From contig NZ_JBLQUK010000003.1 in assembly GCF_047872805.1 (NCBI RefSeq), positions 169,705-233,704 of the forward strand: 64,000 nucleotides of DNA, written 5' to 3'. Below the pieces are notes generated by a model. The model did not search any database. It saw only the letters and a list, made by a program, of their open reading frames with translations, and was not told where the DNA came from. This DNA comes from Erythrobacter sp047872805 (GTDB lineage: Bacteria > Pseudomonadota > Alphaproteobacteria > Sphingomonadales > Sphingomonadaceae). The translations under genes and the position numbers were made by a program. Of this stretch, positions 7,626-16,763 are shown one piece after another (the stretch's first letter is position 1; every line of letters starts with the position of its first letter).

Positions 7626-10600
7626 ATGAGCGCCTGGCGTTTTGCCATTGATCGCGGGGGCACCTTTACCGACGTGGTGGCGGTGACGCCCGATGGCCGA
7701 ACGGTCACCGGCAAGCTGCTGTCAGAGGCACCGGGCAACTATGCCGATGCAGCAAGCGAAGCGGTGCGGCGGATGATGGCGGAACACGGCGCGGCACCGA
7801 TCGCCGATTTGCGCATCGGCACCACGGTCGCCACCAACGCGCTGCTCGAACGCAAGGGCGAACGGCTGGCGCTGGCGATCACGGCTGGATTTGGCGATGC
7901 GATACGGATCGGGACGCAGGCCCGACCAGAGATTTTTGCGCGCCATATTGTGCTGTCCGAACAATTGCCCGCGCGCGTGATCGAAATTGCGGAGCGTGTC
8001 AGCGCAGAGGGGGATGTGCTAAAGCCGCTCGATGAAGATGCCGCGCGGGCGCAATTTGAAGCGCTGCGAGGCGATGGCTTCGATGCGCTGGCGATAGTGT
8101 TGATGCATGGTTGGCGGCACCGCGATCACGAACAGCGGTTGTCCGATCTTGCCCGCGAATTGGGCTTTGCGCAGATCAGCGTCAGCCATGAGGTCGCGCC
8201 GCTCATCAAACTGATCCCGCGCGGTGATACGACCATTGTCGATGCCTATCTTTCGCCGGTTCTGCGGCGCTACACCGACACTTTGCGCGCTGAGCTGCCC
8301 GGAGCAGCGCGGCTGCGGTTCATGCAATCCAACGGCGGACTTGCCGAAGTCGGCGCGTTTCGCGGCAAGGATGCGATCCTGTCCGGCCCGGCAGGCGGAG
8401 TGGTGGGCATGGTCGCGGCGTGCGAACCGCTTGGCCACCGCAAACTGATCGGCTTTGATATGGGCGGGACCAGCACCGATGTCGCGCATTACGCCGGACA
8501 GCTTGAACTGACCGGAGAGAGCGTGGTCGCAGGCGTGCGGGTTGCGGCACCGATGATGCAGATCCACACCGTCGCTGCGGGCGGGGGGTCGATTTGCAGC
8601 TTTGACGGCGCGCGGTTTCGCGTTGGACCCGAAAGCGCGGGCGCCGATCCGGGGCCGGCGTGCTATCGCAAGGGCGGTCCGCTGACTGTCACCGATTGCA
8701 ATCTGGTTCTCGGCAGGATCGATCCGGCTTTCTTTCCCAGCGTATTCGGCCCAGACGGCGACGAAGCGCTTGACCCGGATGCAGCGCGCGCCGCGCTGGA
8801 AGCGGTGGCGCAAAGTCTTCCCGAACCCAAAGCCCTATCCGAAGTGGCTGAAGGTTTCCTCGCCATCGCGGTCGACAATATGGCCAATGCGATCCGCAAG
8901 ATATCGGTGGCGCGCGGGCATGACATCACCGCCTATGCGCTGGCGTGTTTCGGCGGCGCGGGCGGACAACATGCCTGTATGGTCGCCGATCAATTGGGGA
9001 TCGAGACGGTGCTGGTGCACCCGCTGGCCGGGATGCTGTCCGCCTATGGAATCGGCCTCGCCCCGGTAAAGGCGATCCGCGAGGTCAGCCTGGTGCGCCC
9101 CTTGGAAGAGAGCTTTGCCGCCAGCCTCGCGGAACTGGAGGCCGAAGCGCTGGGCGCGCTGACGCAGCAGGGCATCGCCAAATCCGATATAATATTGGAA
9201 CGCCGTGCGCGTTTGCGGTTTGAAGGAAGCGATTCGATGATCCCGGTTGCTTGCAGCAATGCCGCCGAGATGGCTGAGCAATTCCGCAAGCTGCACCGTC
9301 AGCGTTTTGGCTACACCAGCGACAGCGCCGCGATTATCGTAGAGGCGCTGAGCGTGGAGGCAAACGGCAGGTCCGGCGGAATCGGCGCGGTCAGCCCTGA
9401 TCTTGCTGCCAGCACTGCAGAATCTTCGGGCGATTGGCGCGTTCTTCAACGCTGCTTGGTGCAACCGGGGGAGGTCGCGGCGGGACCCGTTCTGATCATC
9501 GACCCCGGTTCGACCACTGTGGTGGAGTCGGGCTGGCAAGCGCAATTGGCGGACGAAGGCAGTCTGGTCCTGACCCGCGCCGAACCCCTCACCCGCGACC
9601 GCGCGGCGGGGACCGAGGTCGATCCGGTGCGGCTGGAGATATTCAACAATCTGTTCATGGCGATTGCCGAGGAAATGGGCGTGGTGCTGCAATCCACCGC
9701 GACCTCGGTCAACATCAAGGAACGGCTCGATTTTTCCTGCGCGCTGTTTGATGCAGACGGCGCGCTGATCGCCAATGCGCCGCATATACCGGTGCATCTC
9801 GGGTCGATGGGTGACAGCGTCGCACGGGTGATCGAAGCGCGCGGAGGTCAGGATGGCGGGCGCGATGGCCGAGGGTTCCGGCGCGGCGACGCCTATGTGC
9901 TCAACGATCCCTATCGCGGCGGAACGCACCTGCCCGACATCACCGTGATCGTTCCGGTGTTTTACGGAGAAGACGGCGGAGAGCCAGACGCCTTTGTCGC
10001 CGCGCGCGGGCACCACGCCGATATTGGCGGGATCGCGCCGGGATCAATGCCGCCCGAAAGCCGCACTATCGCAGAGGAAGGTGTCCTCATCGACAACCTC
10101 CTGTTGGTGGATGAGGGAGCATTCCAAGAAACGGCGGTGCGCGCTGTGCTTGCCGAAAATGAACACCCTGCGCGCAATCCGGCGCGCAACCTGTCCGATC
10201 TGCGCGCGCAGCTTGCCGCCTGCACTCGCGGCGCAGAATTGCTCTCCGGCGCGGCGCAGGAACACGGCGCGGAGGTGGTCGCGGCCTATATGCGCCACGT
10301 TATCGCCAATGCAGAAGAAAGTGTGCGCCGCCTGCTCGACCGGCTGGAGGATGGCGCATTCGCCTATCCGATGGATAATGGCGCGGTCATCAGGGTCGCC
10401 ATTCGTATCGACCGAAAGGCTCGCGCTGCGACGTTCGATTTCACCGGGACCAGCGACCAATTGCCCGGAAACTTCAACGCCCCGCGATCAATCACCAGAG
10501 CTGCCGCGCTTTATGTTCTGCGGACATTGATCGACGATGCGATCCCGATGAACGATGGATGTTTGAAGCCGGTGGAACTGATCGTGCCCGAAGGCTCGAT

Positions 10601-11180
10601 GCTCAACCCCCGGCCCGGTGCCGCTGTGGTGGCAGGCAATGTCGAAACCAGTCAGGCGGTGACAGACGCCTTGTTTGCGGCCACCAGCAGGCTCGCGCCG
10701 AGCCAGGGCACGATGAACAATTTCACCTTCGGCAATTCCGAACATCAATATTACGAAACGATCTGCGGCGGTTCGGGGGCCGGGCCCGACCATGACGGGA
10801 CCAGCGCGGTGCAGACCCACATGACCAACAGCCGTCTGACCGATCCCGAAATCCTCGAAAGCCGGTTGCCGGTGCGGCTGGACCGGTTCGCAATTCGGCG
10901 CGGGTCGGGCGGAACAGGGCGGCAGCGCGGCGGTGACGGGGTCGAGCGCCGCGTGACCTTTCTTCAGCCGATGCGCGCCAATATGCTGGCCAATCGTCGC
11001 AAGGTGGCTCCGCACGGGATTTGCGGCGGCGGCGATGCACAGGCAGGACGCAACTGGGTTGAGCGCGCAGATGGCTCGCGCGAGGAATTGAGCGCCACCG
11101 CATCGGCAGAGATGCAGCCGGGCGATACATTTGTGATCCTGACGCCGGGCGGCGGGGGCTTTGGGGAGGAATTGGGATGA
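7626..11180 (+). CDS. oplaH: 5-oxoprolinase (ATP-hydrolysing), HyuA-HyuB fusion
   Basis: An 1184-residue fused hydantoinase A/B protein. The N-terminal half has the two phosphate loops of the HyuA ATPase fold, DRGGTFTD (9-16) and DMGGTSTD (about 278-285). From about residue 664 (VDPVRLEIFNNLF) the HyuB half begins, with NIKERLDFSCALFD and LNDPYRGGTHLPDITV. The single-chain layout matches eukaryotic-type 5-oxoprolinases (5-oxo-L-proline plus ATP to glutamate). N-methylhydantoinase or acetophenone-carboxylase-like activity is an alternative. The start is the ATG at 7626, about 12 bases after AAAAAGGA; upstream in-frame sequence is not conserved. The stop overlaps the DUF969 start, placing it first in a four-gene operon. 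Confidence 0.85.
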   Translation: MSAWRFAIDRGGTFTDVVAVTPDGRTVTGKLLSEAPGNYADAASEAVRRMMAEHGAAPIADLRIGTTVATNALLERKGERLALAITAGFGDAIRIGTQARPEIFARHIVLSEQLPARVIEIAERVSAEGDVLKPLDEDAARAQFEALRGDGFDALAIVLMHGWRHRDHEQRLSDLARELGFAQISVSHEVAPLIKLIPRGDTTIVDAYLSPVLRRYTDTLRAELPGAARLRFMQSNGGLAEVGAFRGKDAILSGPAGGVVGMVAACEPLGHRKLIGFDMGGTSTDVAHYAGQLELTGESVVAGVRVAAPMMQIHTVAAGGGSICSFDGARFRVGPESAGADPGPACYRKGGPLTVTDCNLVLGRIDPAFFPSVFGPDGDEALDPDAARAALEAVAQSLPEPKALSEVAEGFLAIAVDNMANAIRKISVARGHDITAYALACFGGAGGQHACMVADQLGIETVLVHPLAGMLSAYGIGLAPVKAIREVSLVRPLEESFAASLAELEAEALGALTQQGIAKSDIILERRARLRFEGSDSMIPVACSNAAEMAEQFRKLHRQRFGYTSDSAAIIVEALSVEANGRSGGIGAVSPDLAASTAESSGDWRVLQRCLVQPGEVAAGPVLIIDPGSTTVVESGWQAQLADEGSLVLTRAEPLTRDRAAGTEVDPVRLEIFNNLFMAIAEEMGVVLQSTATSVNIKERLDFSCALFDADGALIANAPHIPVHLGSMGDSVARVIEARGGQDGGRDGRGFRRGDAYVLNDPYRGGTHLPDITVIVPVFYGEDGGEPDAFVAARGHHADIGGIAPGSMPPESRTIAEEGVLIDNLLLVDEGAFQETAVRAVLAENEHPARNPARNLSDLRAQLAACTRGAELLSGAAQEHGAEVVAAYMRHVIANAEESVRRLLDRLEDGAFAYPMDNGAVIRVAIRIDRKARAATFDFTGTSDQLPGNFNAPRSITRAAALYVLRTLIDDAIPMNDGCLKPVELIVPEGSMLNPRPGAAVVAGNVETSQAVTDALFAATSRLAPSQGTMNNFTFGNSEHQYYETICGGSGAGPDHDGTSAVQTHMTNSRLTDPEILESRLPVRLDRFAIRRGSGGTGRQRGGDGVERRVTFLQPMRANMLANRRKVAPHGICGGGDAQAGRNWVERADGSREELSATASAEMQPGDTFVILTPGGGGFGEELG

Positions 11181-11872
11181 ACTATTGGCCCTTGCTCGGC
11201 ATCGGGCTGGTGGTGATCGGCTTTGCGCTGCGGTTTAACCCGCTGATGGTGGTGGTCGGAGCGGCACTGGCCACCGGGCTGCTTGCGGGACTGGACCTTG
11301 TGGCGGTGGTCGAGGCGCTGGGAAAGGCGTTCAACGACAATCGCTATATCTCGGTCACGTGGATCATCCTGCCGGTGATCGGTCTGCTGGAACGCCACGG
11401 ATTGCAGCAACGGGCAAGGGCGGTGATCGAAAGCGTGCGCGGGGCGACCATGGGCAAACTGCTGGTCATTTATCTCGGCTTTCGCCAGATCACTGCGGCG
11501 CTGGGGATGAAGGATATTGGCGGGCACCCTCAAGCTGTGCGTCCGCTGGTTGCCCCGATGGCAGAAGCAGCGGCGGAAAAGTCGCATGGGAAACTGGCAG
11601 ATGGAGACCGCGAGCAGGTGCTGGCGATGGCGGCGGCGACCGACAATGTGGGGCTGTTCTTCGGCGAAGATATTTTCTTCGCTATCGCTTCTATCTTGTT
11701 GATACAGGGTGTTTTTGAGTCGTATGGTTATCCCTTGACCCCGCTTGAACTGTCGGTCTGGGCGATACCGACCGCAATCTGCGCCTTCATAATCCATGGG
11801 TGGCGGATCAATGCACTCGACCGGCGGCTTGGTCGGGCATCGGGCAGGGTTGTTGGCGGAGCCCTGTCATGA
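11177..11872 (+). CDS. DUF969 membrane protein, candidate 5-oxoproline transporter subunit
   Basis: A 231-residue membrane protein with about five to six hydrophobic segments. Family motifs include FALRFNPLMVVV at the N-terminus, ILPVIGLLERHGLQ, IGGHPQAVRPLVAPMAEAA, and DNVGLFFGEDIFFAIASILL. It overlaps 5-oxoprolinase by four bases (ATGA) and its stop overlaps the DUF979 start. DUF969 and DUF979 nearly always occur as neighbours and are often linked to pyroglutamyl peptidase or 5-oxoprolinase genes. A two-component permease for 5-oxoproline is therefore the simplest reading (inference). Near its 3' end is a stretch of less GC-rich codons. Confidence 0.85.
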   Translation: MNYWPLLGIGLVVIGFALRFNPLMVVVGAALATGLLAGLDLVAVVEALGKAFNDNRYISVTWIILPVIGLLERHGLQQRARAVIESVRGATMGKLLVIYLGFRQITAALGMKDIGGHPQAVRPLVAPMAEAAAEKSHGKLADGDREQVLAMAAATDNVGLFFGEDIFFAIASILLIQGVFESYGYPLTPLELSVWAIPTAICAFIIHGWRINALDRRLGRASGRVVGGALS

Positions 11873-12819
11873 TCACCTATGAATGGCTCTATTGGCTCGC
11901 GGGAGCATTCTTTGCGGTCTGGTCCATTCTCAGCCTGCGCGACGGACGGTTCGGCAATGCTGCGTTCTGGGGTCTGCTGGCGGCCAGCTTTTTCCTCGGC
12001 AGCCACCTTTCCGACCTCGCCAATGGAGTGCTTGTGCTGGCGCTGGTGGCGATTGCCGGAATGGGCGGGCTGAAGCGCAGCGAACCGGCCACGACGTCCG
12101 CCATGGAGCGCGACAATTTCTCAAAAATCCTTGGCAATAGATTGTTTATCCCTGCACTTATTGTTCCAATCACGGCTGTCGCGGGCACTTTGCTCTACAA
12201 TTACACGCCCATGTCCGAGACAGGCCTGTTTGAGGCGCGGCGGGAAACTTTGATCCTGTTCGGGATCGGCGTGGTGATCGCTTTGATCGCGGCCATGGCG
12301 TGGCTCAAGCCGCCGTTGCTTGCCCCTGCGGAGGAAGGGCGGAGACTGATCGATTCAATCGGCTGGGCGGCAATTCTGCCGCAAATGCTGGCGGCTTTGG
12401 GCGCGGTGTTCGCGCTCGCGGGAGTGGGCGAGATTATCGGCGGTGCCGCCCAAAGCGCGATCCCCGAAGGCAGCATCGTGCTGACCGTGATCGTCTATGC
12501 GCTGGGCATGGCCTTGTTCACGATGATCATGGGCAACGCCTTTGCGGCATTCCCGGTGATGGCAGCGGCGATCGGGATACCCTTGCTGGTGGAGACCTAT
12601 GACGGCAATCCGGCAGTGATCGGGGCGGTCGGGATGCTGGCTGGATTTTGCGGCACCTTGCTCACCCCGATGGCCGCCAATTTCAACATCGTGCCCGCTG
12701 CGCTGCTCGAACTGAAGGACCAGAACGCGGTCATCCGCCAACAGGTCGGCACGGCGGTGCCGCTATGGGTGTGCAATGTCGCGATCATCTATGTCGGAGC
12801 GTTTCTGCTGTGGAACTGA
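11869..12819 (+). CDS. DUF979 membrane protein, candidate 5-oxoproline transporter subunit
   Basis: A 316-residue protein with eight to ten hydrophobic segments, starting at the ATG at 11869 that overlaps the DUF969 stop. Conserved-looking segments are FFLGSHLSDLANGVLVL, NRLFIPALIVPITA, MGNAFAAFPVMAAAIG, GMLAGFCGTLLTPMAANFNIVPAALLEL (cut here from a longer hydrophobic run) and the C-terminal VPLWVCNVAIIYVG. The GTLLTPMAANFN segment resembles the substrate-binding hairpins of ion-coupled permeases (inference). It is the partner of DUF969 and part of the 5-oxoprolinase operon. Confidence 0.83.
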   Translation: MITYEWLYWLAGAFFAVWSILSLRDGRFGNAAFWGLLAASFFLGSHLSDLANGVLVLALVAIAGMGGLKRSEPATTSAMERDNFSKILGNRLFIPALIVPITAVAGTLLYNYTPMSETGLFEARRETLILFGIGVVIALIAAMAWLKPPLLAPAEEGRRLIDSIGWAAILPQMLAALGAVFALAGVGEIIGGAAQSAIPEGSIVLTVIVYALGMALFTMIMGNAFAAFPVMAAAIGIPLLVETYDGNPAVIGAVGMLAGFCGTLLTPMAANFNIVPAALLELKDQNAVIRQQVGTAVPLWVCNVAIIYVGAFLLWN

Positions 12820-13814
12820 CCGAGGCGCTCGCGCGCAAATTCGCGCAAACCGCACTTGGCCATGTGGCGCGCGAATATCCGAACAAGCTCGATCATGTGA
12901 TGGGCGGGGATGCGGATGCGTCGACCCCGCGTGAATTGCATCCGGCATTCTTTGGCAGTTATGACTGGCATTCCTGCGTCCACGGCTGGTGGACGCTGCT
13001 GACGCTGAGGCGGCTCTGGCCGGAGATGCCGGAGGCGGCGCAGATCGACGCATTGGCGCAGACGACCTTTACCGATCCTAATCTTGCCGAGGAACTCGCT
13101 TATATTGAGCGGCCTGACGCGCGCGGGTTTGAGCGGCCGTATGGCTGGGCCTGGCTGCTGTTCCTGCATCACGAAGCGGCCCGGCACAAGGACCGAGCAT
13201 GGGCACAGCGGCTGGAGCCATTGGCAAACACCTTCGTTGAGCGGTTCAAGACCTATCTTCCCATTCTGACCTATCCGATCACGGTGGGGACGCATTACAA
13301 CACCGCCTTTGCGCTGGCGTTGACCCGAGATTGGGCCGATGAACGCGATCCTGACCTTCTAAGATTAATTGATAGGTGGGCAAATCAAGCCTTTGATAGT
13401 AAATCACACTATACAGGATGGGAACCGGGAGGTGACGAATTTCTGTCGCCTGTGCTGACCGCATCATTGCTTATGAGCAAAGTCATGCCCCGGGACCAAT
13501 TTGAGCCTTGGTTTGATCGTCTGGTTGTCAGCAATGGCTGGCTTGAGCGCGAATGTCACCCGGTCACCGTGTCGGACCGGAGCGACGGCAAGATCGCACA
13601 TCTCGACGGACTCAACCTCAGCCGGGCGTGGTGCCTGCGCGGAATTGCGGCGACGCTTGGGCAATCCGAATCGTCCACCCTGCTTGAATCGCGCGCAAAG
13701 GCGCATTTCGATGCCGCGCTGCCGCATGTGGCAGGCGATTACATGGGCGAACACTGGCTGGCGAGTTTTGCCTTGCTGGCGATGCTGGCGGATCAGCAAT
13801 CCAATCTGCGATGA
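12810..13814 (+). CDS. DUF2891 family protein
   Basis: A 334-residue soluble protein starting at the GTG at 12810, ten bases inside the end of the DUF979 gene. Family hallmarks are HPAFFGSYDWHSCVHGWW near the N-terminus, FERPYGWAWLLFLH, THYNTAFAL, and HYTGWEPGGDEFLSP, with many Trp and His residues. The repeated helical pairs suggest an alpha/alpha-barrel like that of glycoside hydrolases (inference). Function is unknown; the overlap with the 5-oxoproline genes implies a linked role. Codons around 13354-13440 (CTA, AGA, TTA, ATT, AGG, AGT) are unusual for this high-GC genome although the protein stays in frame. Confidence 0.8.
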   Translation: MELTEALARKFAQTALGHVAREYPNKLDHVMGGDADASTPRELHPAFFGSYDWHSCVHGWWTLLTLRRLWPEMPEAAQIDALAQTTFTDPNLAEELAYIERPDARGFERPYGWAWLLFLHHEAARHKDRAWAQRLEPLANTFVERFKTYLPILTYPITVGTHYNTAFALALTRDWADERDPDLLRLIDRWANQAFDSKSHYTGWEPGGDEFLSPVLTASLLMSKVMPRDQFEPWFDRLVVSNGWLERECHPVTVSDRSDGKIAHLDGLNLSRAWCLRGIAATLGQSESSTLLESRAKAHFDAALPHVAGDYMGEHWLASFALLAMLADQQSNLR

Positions 13815-13856
13815 CCGTCCGGTAAGCGCAACCCACTGATCGATCGGTAAAATCCC

Positions 13857-13917
13857 GCAAGGTTAAAGCACGTTGGTGCGAAAAAGCGGATCGCATATGT
13901 GACCGCGTTAACCTTGC
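13857..13917. repeat. Inverted repeat, 10-base perfect arms
   Basis: GCAAGGTTAA at 13857-13866 is the exact reverse complement of TTAACCTTGC at 13908-13917, with a 41-base spacer. It lies between the DUF2891 gene and the DUF11 locus. It could be an operator for the downstream cluster or part of a terminator; there is no T-run. Confidence 0.55.
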
Positions 13918-13973
13918 TCAATTGTAAAATCATGTCTCCAAACCCGCAGAACTCCGGGACTTGGCGAGTATCG

Positions 13974-13989
13974 CTAAACGTTTGCTAAC
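13974..13989 (+). promoter_or_regulatory. CtrA-like site upstream of the DUF11 locus
   Basis: CTAA-N7-CTAAC lies 25 bases before the first DUF11-locus ATG. The CtrA consensus of alphaproteobacteria is TTAA-N7-TTAAC, so this copy has one T-to-C change in each half. It might couple the surface locus to the cell-cycle/motility regulator, but a two-mismatch site can occur by chance. Confidence 0.25.
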
Positions 13990-14013
13990 CATTGCCCCGT
14001 ATTCGCCCTAGGC

Positions 14014-14994
14014 ATGAATACTCAGCATATCACCCATTCGCTTTTCACCGCATCGGTTGCGGTTCTGTTTACCCTTTCAGCTCCGGCCTATGCCGAAGGG
14101 GTGAGCGCCGGCACGCTGATCGAGAACACGGCGACCGCGACCTTCGACGGGGGCGACGGTCCGCAGACCGTCGATTCCAACACCGTCGTGGTGCGGGTCG
14201 ATGAATTGCTCGATGTGACGGTCACCTCGCTCGACAGCGGCCCGATTGGCGCTGTCCCCGGCGAAGCGGTGCTCACTTACGAAGTGACCAATCAGGGCAA
14301 TGGGCCAGAGGCGTTTGAGCTGATTGCGAACCCTGCCGTCGCGGGCAATGATTTCGATGTTACCTTGGTCAGCATCGCGGTCGATACCAATGGTAACGGC
14401 ACCTATGACCCCGGCGTCGATGAAATTCTGACCGCGCCGCAAACCACACAATCCCTCGCCGCCGATGAAACCTTGACGGTTTTCGTGATCGTCAGCGTGC
14501 CCGACACCGTTGTCGATGGGCAGGCGAGCGATATCGAACTGACCGCGCGGGCGGTTACGGGGACTGGAGAACCGGGAACAAGCTTTGCCGGGCAGGGTGT
14601 CGATGGCGGCGATGCGATCGTCGGGACCACCGGCGCAGATGGCACCGCGCGAGGGTCGCTGCTGGTCGGTATCACGTCGGTTGATCTGACCAAGACTGTC
14701 AGCCTGCTCGATCCGTTTGGCGGCGACAGCGCCGTTCCGGGAACCGTGGCAACCTTTACCATCGTAGCCAACGTCGCGGGCAGCGGCTCGGTCGACGATC
14801 TGGTTGTGACCGACATCATCCCCGACGGCACGACTTACGCAAGTGAGACGCTCAGCCTCGATGGCGCCGCGCTTACCGATGCCAGCGGCGACGATGCGGG
14901 CGAGGCATCCGATGCCAGCGGCATTTCCGTCGCGCTCGGCACGGTGTCCGGGGGGGCCACCCATACCATCACTTTTGATGTCACCATTGATTGA
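14014..14994 (+). CDS. Secreted DUF11-type repeat protein (locus protein A)
   Basis: A 326-residue exported protein. The signal peptide (hydrophobic core VAVLFTLSAPAYA, cleavage near residue 28) is followed at once by a module AGTLIENTATATF...SNTVVVRV that recurs in proteins C and D of this locus. Then comes a beta-sandwich-like region with Asp/Asn-rich DTNGNGTYDPGVDEIL, which resembles a calcium-binding loop. A C-terminal DUF11-type repeat (VDLTKTVSLLDPFGG...ATFTIVANVAGSGSVDDLVVTD) ends in ITFDVTID. It lacks Cys and a membrane anchor, so it is probably periplasmic or displayed at the surface. First gene of the five-gene locus; 30 bases precede protein B. Confidence 0.75.
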   Translation: MNTQHITHSLFTASVAVLFTLSAPAYAEGVSAGTLIENTATATFDGGDGPQTVDSNTVVVRVDELLDVTVTSLDSGPIGAVPGEAVLTYEVTNQGNGPEAFELIANPAVAGNDFDVTLVSIAVDTNGNGTYDPGVDEILTAPQTTQSLAADETLTVFVIVSVPDTVVDGQASDIELTARAVTGTGEPGTSFAGQGVDGGDAIVGTTGADGTARGSLLVGITSVDLTKTVSLLDPFGGDSAVPGTVATFTIVANVAGSGSVDDLVVTDIIPDGTTYASETLSLDGAALTDASGDDAGEASDASGISVALGTVSGGATHTITFDVTID

Positions 14995-15024
14995 TCCATT
15001 TTTAGAGCTTGAGGAATTAAGCAT

Positions 15025-15510
15025 ATGAACACGTTTGTAAAAATGATCACAGCAATGCTGTTCTTTGCCGCCGCCACCGGGCCGCTGTCCGCTCAGGCGC
15101 AAAGCGTTAGCCCGGTTACGCTTTCGGGTGATGTGAAGGCGGTTGAAACCACGCTCGATGCGAATGGTGCACAAATCACGCGGCTGGTTGAACCCGGTGT
15201 TATCGTCCCCGGTGACCGGCTAATATTTGGCACCGACTACGCCAACACCGGCACCGAAGTGGTGGAAAATTTCGTCGTCACCAACCCGCTCCCCGGTGCG
15301 GTGCGGCTGGCCAGCGATGCCGATCCGCAGCTGATCGTGTCGGTCGATGGCGGCCAGATATGGGGCACGCTGGTCGAGCTTTCACTCACCAATGACGATG
15401 GCACCGCGCGCGCCGCAACACATGCCGATGTGACGCATGTGCGCTGGACGCTTGCGGCAATCGCCCCGGGTGCGAGCGGCCGGCTGGAATACCCCGCCAT
15501 CATCCGCTGA
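15025..15510 (+). CDS. Small secreted DUF11-like protein (locus protein B)
   Basis: A 161-residue exported protein with a signal peptide ending near AQAQS (about residue 26). The mature part is a single beta-rich DUF11-like domain: LVEPGVIVPGDRLIFGTDYANTG, FVVTNPLPGAVRL, then VRWTLAAIAPGASGRLEYPA. It has no anchor, no Cys and no enzyme motif. The pattern of a conserved-repeat domain with a final strand suggests a structural subunit or pilin-like building block rather than a catalyst (inference). It lies 30 bases after protein A and about 100 before protein C, in the same direction. Confidence 0.72.
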   Translation: MNTFVKMITAMLFFAAATGPLSAQAQSVSPVTLSGDVKAVETTLDANGAQITRLVEPGVIVPGDRLIFGTDYANTGTEVVENFVVTNPLPGAVRLASDADPQLIVSVDGGQIWGTLVELSLTNDDGTARAATHADVTHVRWTLAAIAPGASGRLEYPAIIR

Positions 15511-15607
15511 CATTTGAACAACAGATCATCCGGCGAGAGCCGGACGGTAACCGCCAAGTTCCGTGGGCGGTGTTTGTTACACGGGGCACACGCAGAGGAC
15601 CAAAACC

Positions 15608-16741
15608 ATGACACGTACCACCCAATTGCTGGGTGCGGTGAGCGCTTTTGCGCTTGTCGCGATGTCCAGCAGCCCGGCCCTTGCGGTCGGGACCACCGCT
15701 GGTGATAGTATCACCAACAACGTCTCCGTCTCGTTCGAAGTCGGCGGCGAAGCTCAAACCGAAGTCACCGCAAGTGACACATTCACGGTTGACCGCCGGA
15801 TTGATGTCAACGTCAACTTCACTGGCGCAACGCCGGTGTCGGTATCGCCCGGTCAGGACCGCGCGGTGCTTTCGTTCGACGTCACCAACTTGTCGAATGA
15901 CGTGATCGACCTCGACCTTTCCACTGTCCTGTCCGCAGGCACAGCAGCCAATATCGAAAACATCACGATTTATCTTGACGCCAACGGTGACGGCGCGCTG
16001 CAACAATCCGAAATCGATGCAGGTGCCATCACCTTCCTCGACGAAGTGGCTGCCGATGATGGCGCCGGCACAGAGACCATCTCGGTGCTGGTTGTCGCCG
16101 ACATCACCACCGGTGCGGTGAACGCCGACACGTTCGATATTGTTCTGGTTGCTGACGCCTATGAGGCCGGTGCTGCTGGCCTCGGCACGGAAATCGTCGG
16201 TCTGACAAGCGCCGATGCCAACACCGCCGGAGAGGACACCGTCCTTGCCGATGGAACGGGCACCGCAGAGGAAGCCGCCAACAGCGGCGACCATTCCGAC
16301 ACCGGTCAATTCGAAGTGGCGGGCGCGCTGGTCAGCGTCGTCAAGTCAAGCCGCATCATCAGCGATCCGGTCAACGGCGCCTCCAATCCGAAAGCCATTC
16401 CGGGCGCGGTGATCGAATATTGCATTGCGGTTTCGAACGCGGCCTCGGCGGCGACTGCGACTGCGGTAAACGTCTCGGACGACCTGCCTGCTGACGTGAC
16501 TTTCACCGAAAACGACTTCGGCATTTTTGTCGATGGCGCAGCGGCGATCGACGACAACGGCACTCCCGGTGATGTCAGCGATGACATTGCGGTCTGTTCG
16601 GGCGGCACCGACGCAGAAGGCGGCGCTGCCAGCTACAACGTTGGCGGCGGCACCGGAGGTCTCAACGAGATCGCTGGTTCGCTCAGCGATTTGGCTGCGA
16701 GCACGACCCGCTCGCTCTATTTCCGCGTCACGATCAACTAA
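15608..16741 (+). CDS. Secreted DUF11-type protein (locus protein C)
   Basis: A 377-residue exported protein starting at the ATG at 15608. The signal peptide ends near SSPALA; the mature N-terminus, AVGTTAGDSITNNVSVSF...FTVDRRIDV, is the shared module also seen in proteins A and D. The middle holds IYLDANGDGALQQSEIDAG, an EF-hand-like Asp-rich loop. The C-terminal third is a DUF11-type repeat starting SRIISDPVNGASNPKAIPGA, closely matched in protein E. Composition is strongly acidic and alanine/glycine-rich. The protein ends in LYFRVTIN, resembling the last strand of protein A. Probable surface structural role. Confidence 0.75.
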   Translation: MTRTTQLLGAVSAFALVAMSSSPALAVGTTAGDSITNNVSVSFEVGGEAQTEVTASDTFTVDRRIDVNVNFTGATPVSVSPGQDRAVLSFDVTNLSNDVIDLDLSTVLSAGTAANIENITIYLDANGDGALQQSEIDAGAITFLDEVAADDGAGTETISVLVVADITTGAVNADTFDIVLVADAYEAGAAGLGTEIVGLTSADANTAGEDTVLADGTGTAEEAANSGDHSDTGQFEVAGALVSVVKSSRIISDPVNGASNPKAIPGAVIEYCIAVSNAASAATATAVNVSDDLPADVTFTENDFGIFVDGAAAIDDNGTPGDVSDDIAVCSGGTDAEGGAASYNVGGGTGGLNEIAGSLSDLAASTTRSLYFRVTIN

Positions 16742-16763
16742 GATCTCGATCCGGTTCTAGACT

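Noticed and set aside
14077..15174. Long minus-strand open frames across the DUF11 genes
   Set aside because: Plus-strand frames have signal peptides and recognisable domains; the opposite frames have no start context or motifs.
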